Below, piece by piece: positions 55,971 to 64,000 of a DNA stretch of 64,000 bases (the stretch's first letter is position 1; each line of letters begins with the position of its first letter). Location of the stretch: assembly GCF_034347425.1 (NCBI RefSeq), contig NZ_CP133779.1, positions 4,154,001 to 4,218,000 on the forward strand. The letters run 5' to 3'. The notes below the pieces were generated by a model. That model was given only the letters and a program-made list of their open reading frames with translations. It did not search any database and was not told where the DNA came from. Origin of the DNA: Undibacterium sp. CCC3.4. GTDB lineage: Bacteria > Pseudomonadota > Gammaproteobacteria > Burkholderiales > Burkholderiaceae_D. The translations under genes and the position numbers were made by a program.

Positions 55971-56702
55971 ATGTCTCCCCGAACGCTTCTCTGCTCACTC
56001 TTTCTGAGTCTGATCTCTTGGCAAACATCACAGGCCACCGACACCGCCGCCATTTTCATCGAAGGCAAACAACTCCATTATTACGGCCTTATCAGCGCCG
56101 CTGCCAATGAGCAGTTATCGCGTATTTACCAGCAATCTACACCCAAGCCAGAGTGGCTTTCCATCAAAAGTCGGGGCGGTGAAATCGATGATGGCATAGC
56201 CTTGGGCAATTGGATCGCCGACCACAAACTGCATCTGCAAGTCCTCGAATACTGCCTTTCTTCTTGCGCCAATTATGTTTTCCCGGCAGCGAACAAAAAA
56301 CAGATCAGCCATTTCGCCATTATCGGCTTTCACGGCGGCGCCGCCAGTAACTACAGCGCACAATTAGAGCAATTATCTGCCACCGTACCGGACTGGCCAC
56401 AGCAGCGCCCGAAGTGGGAAGCACAAATGGATCAAAAACGTCAACGTGAACGTGCGTTTTACTATCGCATTCACGTCGATGCGCGTCTACCCATAATGGG
56501 TCAAGCTGCCCGCTTTGCCACTCGCCGTCATGAAGGTAAGCATAAGGGCTGGGTGTACAGCCTGGCTGCTTACCAAAAATTAGGCGTGCATGATGTCGAG
56601 TTCATCAAACCAAACTGTCGATCACAGCCTGATCTCGGTTTTTTTGAAATTGACGCCGACATGGTCGACGTCGCTGACGACACGACAACGAGCATACCTT
56701 AG
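55971..56702 (+). CDS. Secreted ClpP-fold protein of unknown role
   Basis: A 243-residue protein with a signal peptide (TLLCSLFLSLISWQTSQA, cut near residue 23). Residues about 25-150 look like the ClpP/crotonase-type periplasmic family: WLSIKSRGGEIDDGIALGNWI, then LEYCLSSCANYVFPAA with a serine in the nucleophile position, and FAIIGFHGG. A helical C-terminal part follows. Such proteins are called COG3904-like periplasmic hypotheticals; proteolysis is not shown. AAGGA precedes the ATG. It lies 97 bp after the double-glycine peptide on the same strand. Confidence 0.7.
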   Translation: MSPRTLLCSLFLSLISWQTSQATDTAAIFIEGKQLHYYGLISAAANEQLSRIYQQSTPKPEWLSIKSRGGEIDDGIALGNWIADHKLHLQVLEYCLSSCANYVFPAANKKQISHFAIIGFHGGAASNYSAQLEQLSATVPDWPQQRPKWEAQMDQKRQRERAFYYRIHVDARLPIMGQAARFATRRHEGKHKGWVYSLAAYQKLGVHDVEFIKPNCRSQPDLGFFEIDADMVDVADDTTTSIP

Positions 56703-56797
56703 GGCGCGGCGGACTGAATCGCAGAAGAATTGACCGCTCGGATTAAATCTGCGCTTCCCTATACAATGCGTCCACACTACCGAGCACGCAGCCGCAA

Positions 56798-57289
56798 CTA
56801 CAACATTTGCCGCGCCACCAGCACACCATCGGCATCGGCATAGATCCAATCGCCGGGATGAACCGCTACACCCGCAATGAGCACGCGCACATCGCGCTCA
56901 CCGCCGCCGCGTTTGAGACTGCGCACCGGCATGCTGCCGCGGGCACGCACACCGATACGGCAGGCATTGATTTCTGCTACATCGCGGATACAGCCATCGA
57001 CCACGAGCCCAGCCCAGCCATTATCTTGTGCCAACTTGGCCAGATTGCCGCCGACCAAGGCGCAGCGCAGGCTGGCACCGCCGTCTATCACCAATACCCG
57101 CCCCTGCCCGGGCGTTTCCAGCGTAGTGCGCACTAATCCATTGTCTTCAATCAATTTCAAACACACGGCCGGCCCGGCAAATGCCAGCTCTGCACCATAG
57201 GCCAAGAACAGCGGCGGCAGCGCAGAGAGGGTGCCGGCTTGCAGTTGATCTTCATAGGCGTCACATAAATCGCAGGTAGCAAACTTCAT
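56798..57289 (-). CDS. rraA: RraA-family protein (RNase E regulator / aldolase-like)
   Basis: A 163-residue protein of the RraA/HMG aldolase superfamily. Characteristic segments are [15 protein letters not shown] at the start, [28 protein letters not shown], and the C-terminal [13 protein letters not shown]. In E. coli RraA binds and inhibits RNase E; in many bacteria the same fold acts as 4-hydroxy-4-methyl-2-oxoglutarate aldolase. GGAGAA before the ATG sets the start. Rne is encoded in the same window but far away. Confidence 0.9.
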   Translation of the reverse strand: MKFATCDLCDAYEDQLQAGTLSALPPLFLAYGAELAFAGPAVCLKLIEDNGLVRTTLETPGQGRVLVIDGGASLRCALVGGNLAKLAQDNGWAGLVVDGCIRDVAEINACRIGVRARGSMPVRSLKRGGGERDVRVLIAGVAVHPGDWIYADADGVLVARQML

Positions 57290-57454
57290 CGTTTTCTCCA
57301 AAGTGGTGCATCAATCATGCCGCACCCATTCTAAACCCTCAGGCCGCCAGTGCCCGCGTGCGACCGCCAAGCTTGACCGCGGTCAGGATTGCCAACACTT
57401 GAGCTCGGTTTTCCCCACTCACCCATTCGCAGCTCCGATCAAACCTCAACAGAG

Positions 57455-57487
57455 CAAAAAAAGCGACGCGCAAGCGTCGCTTTTTTA
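57455..57487. terminator. Bidirectional terminator after clpB
   Basis: GCGACGC pairs with GCGTCGC around a GCAA tetraloop, with a run of seven A on one side and six T on the other. For leftward clpB transcripts it lies 16-50 bp beyond the stop codon. Confidence 0.85.
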
Positions 57488-57502
57488 TTTCCCCAGCGCG
57501 CT

Positions 57503-60100
57503 TCAGCTCTCGAAGCGGCTGAATACCAGCTCACCATCGCGCACTTCAACGGCAATCACATCTTTCGGCCCGAATTTTCCTTGCAAAATCTGCTTGGATA
57601 AAGGGTTTTCGATCTGATGTTGAATCGCCCGTTTCAAGGGCCGCGCCCCGTAGACTGGGTCGAACCCGGCTTCGGCTATTTTCAGCAAAGCGGCATCGCT
57701 GACGCGCAAACCCATTTCCATTTGTTGTAAACGCTGTTCCAGAGTTTTCAACTGGATTTTGGCGATCGCCCCGATATTTTTCGCGTCGAGCGCATGGAAC
57801 ACCACGATTTCATCGATACGGTTGATGAATTCCGGCCGGAAATGGGTTTTTACTTCACCCATCACCGCCATCTTGATCACTTCCGGATCGCTGCCTTCCA
57901 TCGCTTGAATCTGGTGCGAACCGAGATTCGAAGTCATGACGATGACAGTGTTTTTAAAGTCCACCGTGCGGCCATGGCCATCGGTCATGCGACCATCATC
58001 CAATACCTGCAGCAACACATTGAAGACATCATGATGCGCTTTTTCCACTTCATCGAGCAAAATCACGCTGTAAGGTTTGCGCCTTACCGCCTCGGTCAGG
58101 TAACCGCCCTCTTCATAGCCGACATAGCCGGGCGGTGCCCCGATCAAACGCGCCACCGAGTGCTTCTCCATGAATTCGCTCATATCGATGCGGATCAAGG
58201 ACTCTTCGGTATCGAACATAAAGCCGGCCAGCGCCTTGCATAACTCGGTCTTACCGACCCCGGTAGGGCCGAGAAACAGGAACGAGCCGTAAGGCCGCCC
58301 CGGATCACCGAGCCCGGCACGGGAACGACGAATCGCATCCGACACCGCGACGATGGCTTCATGTTGACCGACCACGCGCTGATGCAGCGCCTCTTCCATA
58401 TGCAGCAATTTCTCACGCTCGCCCTGCATCATCCTTGACACTGGAATGCCGGTGGCACGCGACACAATTTCCGCGATTTCTTCCGCCCCTACCTGCGTAC
58501 GCAAGAGCTTGAGCTTGCTACCGTCTTGCTGATTCTTATCGGCTTGGGTATCAGCCTGCTTCAACTGCGCTTCGAGTTCCGGCAAGCGCCCGTACTGCAG
58601 CTCCGACATGGTTTGCCAATCGCCCTTGCGTTTGGCATCTTCCATTTGCAAGCGGATTTGTTCGATCTCTTCCTTAATATGGGTACTGCCCTGCACGATG
58701 GCTTTTTCCGCCTTCCAGATTTCTTCCAGATCGGCATATTCACGCGAGAGCTTTTCGATTTCGACCTCGATCAAGGCCATGCGCTTGTGCGAGGCTTCAT
58801 CTTTCTCGCGCCGCACGGCTTCGCGTTCGATCTTCAGCTGTATCAAACGACGATCGAGCTTATCCATGACTTCCGGCTTGGAATCGATCTCAATCTTGAT
58901 TTTGGCGGCAGCCTCATCGATGAGATCAATCGCTTTATCGGGCAAGAAACGGTCGGTGATATAGCGTTGCGACAGTTCGGCCGCCGCCACGATGGCTGGA
59001 TCGGTGATATCAACGCCATGATGAACTTCGTATTTCTCTTGCAGTCCGCGCAGAATGGCGATGGTGGCTTCGACACTCGGTTCATCGACCAGTATTTTCT
59101 GGAAACGCCGTTCCAGCGCGGCATCTTTTTCTATGTATTTGCGGTATTCATCGAGCGTGGTCGCACCGACGCAGTGCAACTCACCGCGCGCCAAGGCTGG
59201 CTTGAGCATATTCCCGGCATCCATCGCGCCCTCGGCCTTACCGGCCCCGACCATGGTATGCAGTTCATCGATGAAAACGATGGTCTGTCCTTCGTCGAGC
59301 GCGATTTCTTTGAGTACCGATTTCAGACGCTCTTCAAATTCGCCGCGGTATTTGGCACCGGCCAACAAAGCTGCCATATCGAGCGACAACACGCGTTTCG
59401 ACTTCAAGCTGTCCGGTACTTCGCCGTTGACGATGCGTTGCGCCAGCCCTTCGACGATGGCGGTTTTACCAACGCCTGGCTCACCAATCAGTACCGGATT
59501 GTTTTTACTGCGCCGTTGCAGCACCTGAATGGCACGACGAATTTCATCATCGCGGCCGATCACCGGGTCGAGCTTACCCATACGGGCGCGTTCAGTCAGA
59601 TCGAGCGTGTATTTTTTCAAGGCTTCACGCTGGCCTTCGGCATCGGCCGAATCGACTTGTCCACCGCCACGCACCGCCAAGATAGCCGCTTCTAAAGCCT
59701 TACGGGTTAAGCCTTTTTCGCGTGCCAATTTACCGGCTGTCGATTTATCATCGGCCAAAGCCAGCAAGACCATTTCACTGGCCAAAAATTCGTCGCCGCG
59801 TTTTTGCGCTTCTTTCTCCGACAGATTGAGTAAGCCAGTCAACTCGCGACCTATCTGCACTTGTCCATCGGTACCGCTGACCTTGGCCAAACGGTCGATA
59901 GCCACTTTAAGATCAGTCAGCAGCGCATTGACATTGACACCGGCTCGCTGCAGCAAAGAGCGGCTGCCGCCATCATCCTGATTCAGCAGCGCGACCAGCA
60001 AGTGAACCGGCTCAATGTATTGATTATCATTGATAACGGCCTGACTCTGGGCATCGGCCAAAGCTTCCTGCAGCTTGGTAGTAAGTTTATCGAGACGCAT
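57503..60100 (-). CDS. clpB: ATP-dependent disaggregase ClpB
   Basis: An 865-residue Hsp100 protein that, with DnaK, dissolves protein aggregates. It has the N domain (about 1-150), the first AAA+ module ([19 protein letters not shown], about 203-210), the long coiled-coil middle domain (about 410-525; e.g. [21 protein letters not shown] region), and the second AAA+ module with [15 protein letters not shown] (about 605). The C-terminal region is complete. CAGGAG precedes the ATG. A clear sigma-32 promoter stands upstream and a strong terminator downstream, so it is a single-gene heat-shock unit. Confidence 0.97.
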   Translation of the reverse strand: MRLDKLTTKLQEALADAQSQAVINDNQYIEPVHLLVALLNQDDGGSRSLLQRAGVNVNALLTDLKVAIDRLAKVSGTDGQVQIGRELTGLLNLSEKEAQKRGDEFLASEMVLLALADDKSTAGKLAREKGLTRKALEAAILAVRGGGQVDSADAEGQREALKKYTLDLTERARMGKLDPVIGRDDEIRRAIQVLQRRSKNNPVLIGEPGVGKTAIVEGLAQRIVNGEVPDSLKSKRVLSLDMAALLAGAKYRGEFEERLKSVLKEIALDEGQTIVFIDELHTMVGAGKAEGAMDAGNMLKPALARGELHCVGATTLDEYRKYIEKDAALERRFQKILVDEPSVEATIAILRGLQEKYEVHHGVDITDPAIVAAAELSQRYITDRFLPDKAIDLIDEAAAKIKIEIDSKPEVMDKLDRRLIQLKIEREAVRREKDEASHKRMALIEVEIEKLSREYADLEEIWKAEKAIVQGSTHIKEEIEQIRLQMEDAKRKGDWQTMSELQYGRLPELEAQLKQADTQADKNQQDGSKLKLLRTQVGAEEIAEIVSRATGIPVSRMMQGEREKLLHMEEALHQRVVGQHEAIVAVSDAIRRSRAGLGDPGRPYGSFLFLGPTGVGKTELCKALAGFMFDTEESLIRIDMSEFMEKHSVARLIGAPPGYVGYEEGGYLTEAVRRKPYSVILLDEVEKAHHDVFNVLLQVLDDGRMTDGHGRTVDFKNTVIVMTSNLGSHQIQAMEGSDPEVIKMAVMGEVKTHFRPEFINRIDEIVVFHALDAKNIGAIAKIQLKTLEQRLQQMEMGLRVSDAALLKIAEAGFDPVYGARPLKRAIQHQIENPLSKQILQGKFGPKDVIAVEVRDGELVFSRFES

Positions 60101-60134
60101 TCTGTTGCTCCTGAGTGAATTCTATGCATCAGCA

Positions 60135-60161
60135 ATTTGGGGCAATCACTGGCAATTCAAG
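60135..60161 (-). promoter_or_regulatory. Sigma-32 heat-shock promoter of clpB
   Basis: Read on the minus strand: CTTGAA, a 13-base spacer, then CCCCAAAT. The E. coli sigma-32 consensus is CTTGAA-N13/14-CCCCATNT, so only one core position differs. Transcription would start near 60128, 28 bp before the ATG. Confidence 0.85.
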
Positions 60162-60224
60162 TCTTGCGCCAAGCATGCGTCCCGAGTTTGTCCTAGCTCA
60201 AACTAAGTTGAAAAAATCCGCGAC

Positions 60225-61187
60225 TCACTCAAATCGTCCGGCTACTTTGAATTGCTCGGTGACCAGTAACAATGCCGCGGCAATCCCCGGCTCCATCGCC
60301 GCATGGCCGGCATCACCAATCATATGTAACAGCGCCTCCGGCCAAGCCTGATGCAGACGATATGCGGAAACCGGCGGACAAATCACATCATAACGACCCT
60401 GCACGATGACAGCCGGCAGATGACGGATAACTGCCAGCTCCTGCAGTAATTGCTCATCGCGCATAAAACCGCCGTTGAGCATGTAATGCGCTTCCAAACG
60501 ACCGATACCGAGGCTGACTTGATCTGACTCGAAATCGGCAATCGCTTGCGCTTGCGGTTCGAGAAACAAACACGATCCCTCATAACGACTCCAATTGCGC
60601 GCCGCTTCCATATAAATTACCGGATCATCGCAGAACAAACGTTTGACATAGGCTTGCAACAGATCGCCGCGCTCGTCGAGCGGTATTGCTGCGGCAAACC
60701 GCCGGTGAACTTCGGGGTAAAAATTTTGTATACCATTGATGAACCAGTCGACCTCGCTGCGGCTGCACAGGAAAATCCCGCGCAACACAAAGCCCAGGCA
60801 GCACTCCGGATGCGCCTGTCCATAGGCCAGCGCCAAGGTCGAACCCCAAGAGCCGCCAAACACCAACCATTGCTCAATCCCGAGCAGGCTGCGCAAAGTC
60901 TCGATATCCTCGATCAGTAGAGGCGTGGTATTGGCCCGATATTCGCCCAGCGGCGTCGAACGACCGGCACCGCGCTGATCAAACAAGACAATACGATAAT
61001 GCGCCGGATCGAAAAATCGCCAATGACCGGGGGTACAACCGCCGCCTGGGCCGCCATGCAAAAACAGTACCGGCTGGCCTTGCGGATTGCCACATTCTTA
61101 CCAGTACAGCGTGTGCAGCGCATCGACCGCCAGCATACCGCTGCGGTACGGCTCGATGGCCGGAAATAGAGTCATTGCTTGCGTCAT
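60225..61187 (-). pseudogene. pip: Prolyl iminopeptidase gene interrupted by one in-frame stop
   Basis: A proline iminopeptidase (alpha/beta hydrolase that frees N-terminal proline) read from an ATG at 61187 with strong GGAAGGAAT before it. After MTQAMTLFPAIEPYRSG...LHTLYW, codon 30 is TAA (61098-61100) where homologues have Glu in YWEQCGNP. The rest is intact: HGGPGGGCTPGH, GGSWGSTLALAY, and the C-terminal GDAGHAAMEPG. GAA to TAA is one base. A restart at an internal TTG before HGGPGGG would lose the N-terminal strands. Sequencing error is also possible. Confidence 0.85.
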
Positions 61188-61251
61188 AACATTCCTTCCT
61201 GAAAATCGGCAGCCGGCACCCGACGGCACCACACACCGCTCACGATTTAAT

Positions 61252-61704
61252 TTATACGCGCCATTTCAGATGAGCCTGCTCATCACTGTCACGCGCATCG
61301 ACCCAACGCGCACCGTCCGGTGTTTGCTCTTTCTTCCAGAACGGTGCCTGCATTTTCAAATAATCCATCATAAATTCACAGGCTGCGAAAGCCGCGCCAC
61401 GATGTGCGGAAGCGACCGCCACCAAGACAATCTGATCAAGCGGCAGCATGGCACCGACTCGGTGTATGACCACGCAATCGAGCAGTGGCCAGCGCTGCTG
61501 CGCCTGCTCGACGATGTCTTGCAGTGCACGTTCAGTCATGCCCGGATAATGCTCAAGTTCGAGCGCCGACACCGCGGCACCATCATTGACATCGCGAACC
61601 AAACCGACGAAGCTGACCAAGGCGCCTATGGCCGGATGATTCTTGCGCATGCGCGCGAGCTCCGTACTGAGATCGAAATCGGCCGTCTGCACACTGATTC
61701 TCAT
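61252..61704 (-). CDS. moaE: Molybdopterin synthase catalytic subunit MoaE
   Basis: A 150-residue MoaE. Recognisable are IGALVSFVGLVRDVNDG, LELEHYPGMTE, IHRVGAMLPLDQIVLVAVASAHR and the catalytic KKEQTPDGARWVDA near the end. With MoaD it converts cPMP to molybdopterin. It follows moaD after 3 nt in the leftward order moeA-moaD-moaE. Confidence 0.95.
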   Translation of the reverse strand: MRISVQTADFDLSTELARMRKNHPAIGALVSFVGLVRDVNDGAAVSALELEHYPGMTERALQDIVEQAQQRWPLLDCVVIHRVGAMLPLDQIVLVAVASAHRGAAFAACEFMMDYLKMQAPFWKKEQTPDGARWVDARDSDEQAHLKWRV

Positions 61705-61707
61705 CGC

Positions 61708-61965
61708 TCAGCCCCCGGTAACCGGTGGGAAAAATGCCACCTCAGCACCATCGGTGAGCGCGGTATCAGGCTCACACATTTGCTGTTGGTACGCCATCCG
61801 CAAAGCCCGTTGCGCCCCCAACACCTCGGCCCACACCTCACCGCGCGCGACTAACCAGGCGCGCAACTGGCCGACCGTTTGTACCGACACGGGCACGTCG
61901 ACAGTTTGTTCCGACAAATTCAGGCTTTCACGTACACTGGCAAAAAAACGTAATTGAATTTTCAT
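61708..61965 (-). CDS. moaD: Molybdopterin synthase sulfur carrier subunit MoaD
   Basis: An 85-residue ubiquitin-like protein starting MKIQLRFFASVRESL and ending AFFPPVTGG. The C-terminal Gly-Gly is thiocarboxylated to carry sulfur to MoaE. The start at 61965 is used; an upstream in-frame codon at 61980 overlaps the moeA stop but lies outside the conserved sequence. Confidence 0.95.
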   Translation of the reverse strand: MKIQLRFFASVRESLNLSEQTVDVPVSVQTVGQLRAWLVARGEVWAEVLGAQRALRMAYQQQMCEPDTALTDGAEVAFFPPVTGG

Positions 61966-61976
61966 GGTTGACTGTT

Positions 61977-63182
61977 TCAAAAAGAGGAAAAAGGCAGGAA
62001 ACGCACCATCTCACCGGCGGCAATGCTCTGGCCCGCCGGCACATCGACCAAGCCATCACCCCACACGGTTGAAGTCAACACGCCCGAGCTTTGATTGGCG
62101 AACAGATCCAGTCCACCATCGGCATTGATACGAGCGCGTAAAAATTCCCGCCGCCGGTCCGGTTTGGCCCAAGTAAAATCGGCGCGTAGCGAAAACGCCT
62201 GCGGCGTCACGTCAGTCACGCCCTGCATGCGCAGTAAAAAAGGCCGCACAAATAATAAAAAAGTGACGAAACTCGATACCGGGTTACCCGGCAAACCAAG
62301 AAAAAAGCTCTCACCCACTTCACCGAAAGCCAAAGGCTTGCCGGGTTTGACCGCGATTTGCCACATATTCAAACTTCCCTCGGCTTCGACCGCTGGCTTG
62401 ATATGATCTTCTTCGCCGACCGAAACACCACCGGAGGTAATGATCAAATCGTTTCCTTGTGCCGCTGCGCGCAAGGTCGCCCGGGTCGCTTCGAGCGTAT
62501 CCGGCACGATGCCGAAATCGCTGATCAAACAACCGGCCCCTCGCAGCAAGGCGGTCAAGGTGTAACGATTCGAATTGTAAATCGCGCCGGGCTTGAGCGC
62601 TTCACCAGGCATGGTCAATTCATCGCCGGTAAAAAACACCGCCACGCGCGGTTGCCGCAACACCGGCAGTGTCGCCAAACCAACCGAAGCGGCCAAGCCC
62701 AGATGCTGCGCGCGCAATACCGTGCCGGCTGCCAAAATGCTGGCACCGGCGGCGATATCCTCACCGCGCCGGCGTATCCAATCACCGGACTGCGGCACAT
62801 GGCCAATGATCACGTCCGTCCCATCGGCCACACATTGTTCTTGCATAAGCACGGCATCGGCACCGGGCGGTATCAGCGCGCCGGTAAAAATACGCGCCGC
62901 CGTTCCCGGTTGTAAAGGCTGGCCAAGCTGACCGGCAGCAATGCGCTGCGTCACCGGCAAACGCGCCTCAGCGCTTTGGCAATCGGCCGCGCGCACGGCA
63001 TAGCCATCCATTTGGGTATTATCCAAGGATGGGACATCGAGTAAGGAGGTTTGTGCCTGCGCCAACACTCGGCCAGCGGCATCGAGCGTGGCGATCGTTT
63101 CACTTTGAGTAAGCGGGCGCACCGCGGCGAGCAGCAAGGCCAAAGCTTGATCGACACTTAACAGAGGTTTTTTTTCAGTCAT
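61977..63182 (-). CDS. moeA: Molybdopterin molybdenumtransferase MoeA (second copy)
   Basis: A 401-residue MoeA. Conserved sites are SLDNTQMDGYAVRAADC, FFTGDELTMPG, YNSNRYTL, TSGGVSVGEEDHIK and GLPGNPVSSFVTF. It differs clearly from the copy at 11795-13096, being 32 residues shorter at the N terminus. It lies directly before moaD and moaE. Two MoeA proteins may serve different cofactor types or be simple redundancy; this is not settled by sequence. Confidence 0.95.
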   Translation of the reverse strand: MTEKKPLLSVDQALALLLAAVRPLTQSETIATLDAAGRVLAQAQTSLLDVPSLDNTQMDGYAVRAADCQSAEARLPVTQRIAAGQLGQPLQPGTAARIFTGALIPPGADAVLMQEQCVADGTDVIIGHVPQSGDWIRRRGEDIAAGASILAAGTVLRAQHLGLAASVGLATLPVLRQPRVAVFFTGDELTMPGEALKPGAIYNSNRYTLTALLRGAGCLISDFGIVPDTLEATRATLRAAAQGNDLIITSGGVSVGEEDHIKPAVEAEGSLNMWQIAVKPGKPLAFGEVGESFFLGLPGNPVSSFVTFLLFVRPFLLRMQGVTDVTPQAFSLRADFTWAKPDRRREFLRARINADGGLDLFANQSSGVLTSTVWGDGLVDVPAGQSIAAGEMVRFLPFSSF

Positions 63183-63378
63183 TGATTACCGATACAGTGC
63201 CAAACATGGCGAAGACCCTCATTGTAGCGCGAAGCAAGCAAGCGACACAGACGGTACGGAATACCTGAGGGGCGATTTGACCACAAGCGCCGCGTTAAAC
63301 CTTCACTTTTTAACAACTTCAGCAACGCCGAATGCTATACTATTTACAGGGAAATACTCTACGGCAACATTATTTGGC

Positions 63379-63384
63379 TATAAT
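63379..63384 (+). promoter_or_regulatory. -10 box before the PhnD-like gene
   Basis: A perfect TATAAT 29 bp upstream of the ATG. The region 17 bp further upstream has no good -35 match. Start near 63390 would leave a short leader with GAGG before the ATG. Confidence 0.5.
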
Positions 63385-63412
63385 CAGGCAATTTTTTACT
63401 TGCGAGGCGATC

Positions 63413-64000
63413 ATGCTGTGTCAATTACGTTGCTGCCTGTGCGCGGCCATCCTGTACCTGAGCAGTCTGGGCGCAGCCGCCAATGAAGCCCCGACCTATC
63501 GGTTTTCACCGGTCAACCAATACGACATCAATCTGACCGCGGCCTACTGGAATCCCATCATCAATTATGTGGCAGACAAAAGTGGTGTGCATTTGGCGCT
63601 GAAAATCGGCCGCACCTCAGCCGACACCACCAGCTATGTTCTGGCGCAAGAAGTCGAATTCGCTTTCACCAACCATTTGTTCGCTCCGGAACGCGAAAAA
63701 CTCGGCTGGAAAGTCTTCGGACGGCGCAATTTGGCACCGGTCAGCGGTCAAATCGTGGTGCCAGCCGATTCCGCCATCACCAGCTTGGCGCAACTAAAAG
63801 GCAAAGACATCGCCTTCCCGGGACCGGAAGCACTGATCGCCTACAAAGTACCGATGGCACATTTGATCGAACAGAAAATCGATATCAACGTCATCTTCGG
63901 TGGCAATCAGAATGGTGCCCTAGGCCAACTGGCCGCTGGTAAAGTCCAAGCGGTCGGCGGTAACTCACAGTTAATCGATAGTTACGCACAGCGCGAAAAT
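63413..64000 (+). CDS. Phosphate/phosphonate-type ABC transporter substrate-binding protein, partial
   Basis: The gene runs off the right edge; 196 codons are visible. A signal peptide (LRCCLCAAILYLSSLGAAA) precedes YRFSPVNQYDINLTAAYWNPIINYVADKSG, typical of PhnD-like binding proteins. LAQLKGKDIAFPGPEALIAYKVP and GGNQNGALGQLAAGKVQAVGG fit the periplasmic fold. The ligand is unclear; proteins of this type include phosphonate, phosphite and other anion binders, and some are sensory domains. TATAAT and GAGG precede the ATG. Confidence 0.8.
   Translation, partial: MLCQLRCCLCAAILYLSSLGAAANEAPTYRFSPVNQYDINLTAAYWNPIINYVADKSGVHLALKIGRTSADTTSYVLAQEVEFAFTNHLFAPEREKLGWKVFGRRNLAPVSGQIVVPADSAITSLAQLKGKDIAFPGPEALIAYKVPMAHLIEQKIDINVIFGGNQNGALGQLAAGKVQAVGGNSQLIDSYAQREN

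Noticed and set aside
58526-59695. A 389-codon plus-strand frame opposite clpB
   Set aside because: Antisense shadow of clpB; hydrophobic look comes from complementing charged coiled-coil codons.

Overview
The window is a chromosomal segment of a betaproteobacterium, most likely of the order Burkholderiales and close to the Oxalobacteraceae. This is inferred from gene content and order (rluC-gph-Rieske-sppA; moaA-mobA-moeA; pyrG-kdsA-eno-ftsB; comEC-tatD) and from the protein sequences; there is no rRNA or marker search behind it. Almost all of it is densely packed housekeeping sequence. The exception is an accessory stretch at about 38.9-46.0 kb that looks AT-richer by eye.

Left part (0-23 kb). 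A copper-type P-ATPase of the CcoI/FixI kind runs off the left edge; its N-terminal zinc-binding domain lies in a separate upstream reading frame behind an FNR-like box. Then come sppA, a Rieske protein, a Gph-like phosphatase and rluC, all leftward. Divergent from rluC, behind a 655 bp gap, is rne with a long low-complexity tail. Rightward genes follow: chrA, the molybdenum-cofactor set moaA-mobA-moeA and a lipoprotein cyclophilin. A leftward string of rmuC, a truncated haemoglobin, a GST, a YbbP-like permease and a Cys/Met-metabolism PLP enzyme comes next. It is followed by a patatin-like protein with altered catalytic residues and an alpha/beta hydrolase.

Middle part (23-39 kb). An acyl-CoA synthetase sits behind a perfect palindromic operator. 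After it come a FlgT/CsgG-like secreted protein, a GNAT enzyme, a ferritin-like DUF455 protein, a gamma-carbonic anhydrase-like protein and hslO. A TipAS-type MerR regulator sits behind a textbook 19-bp-spacer promoter. The highlight is a leftward operon for aerobic anthranilate breakdown through CoA thioesters: 2-aminobenzoate-CoA ligase, the fused 2-aminobenzoyl-CoA monooxygenase/reductase, an SDR, a MarR regulator, an enoyl-CoA hydratase, an acyl-CoA dehydrogenase and a RidA protein. Glutaryl-CoA dehydrogenase follows as a plausible downstream step.

Accessory part (39-46 kb). This holds a DUF4145-like protein, a small membrane protein and a decayed IS1182-family transposase gene split by an intact IS21-family element with a 5-bp target duplication. 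A TacAT-type (DUF1778/GNAT) toxin-antitoxin pair with its own palindromic operator closes the stretch.

Right part (46-64 kb). Housekeeping genes resume leftward: ftsB, eno, kdsA, pyrG, an LpxR-like outer-membrane protein, a hydrolase, comEC and tatD. A small double-glycine-leader peptide gene, possibly needing slippage on an A7 tract, precedes a secreted ClpP-like protein. Then come rraA, clpB with a sigma-32 promoter, a prolyl iminopeptidase gene broken by one stop codon, moaE-moaD and a second moeA. The start of a PhnD-like binding protein runs off the right edge.
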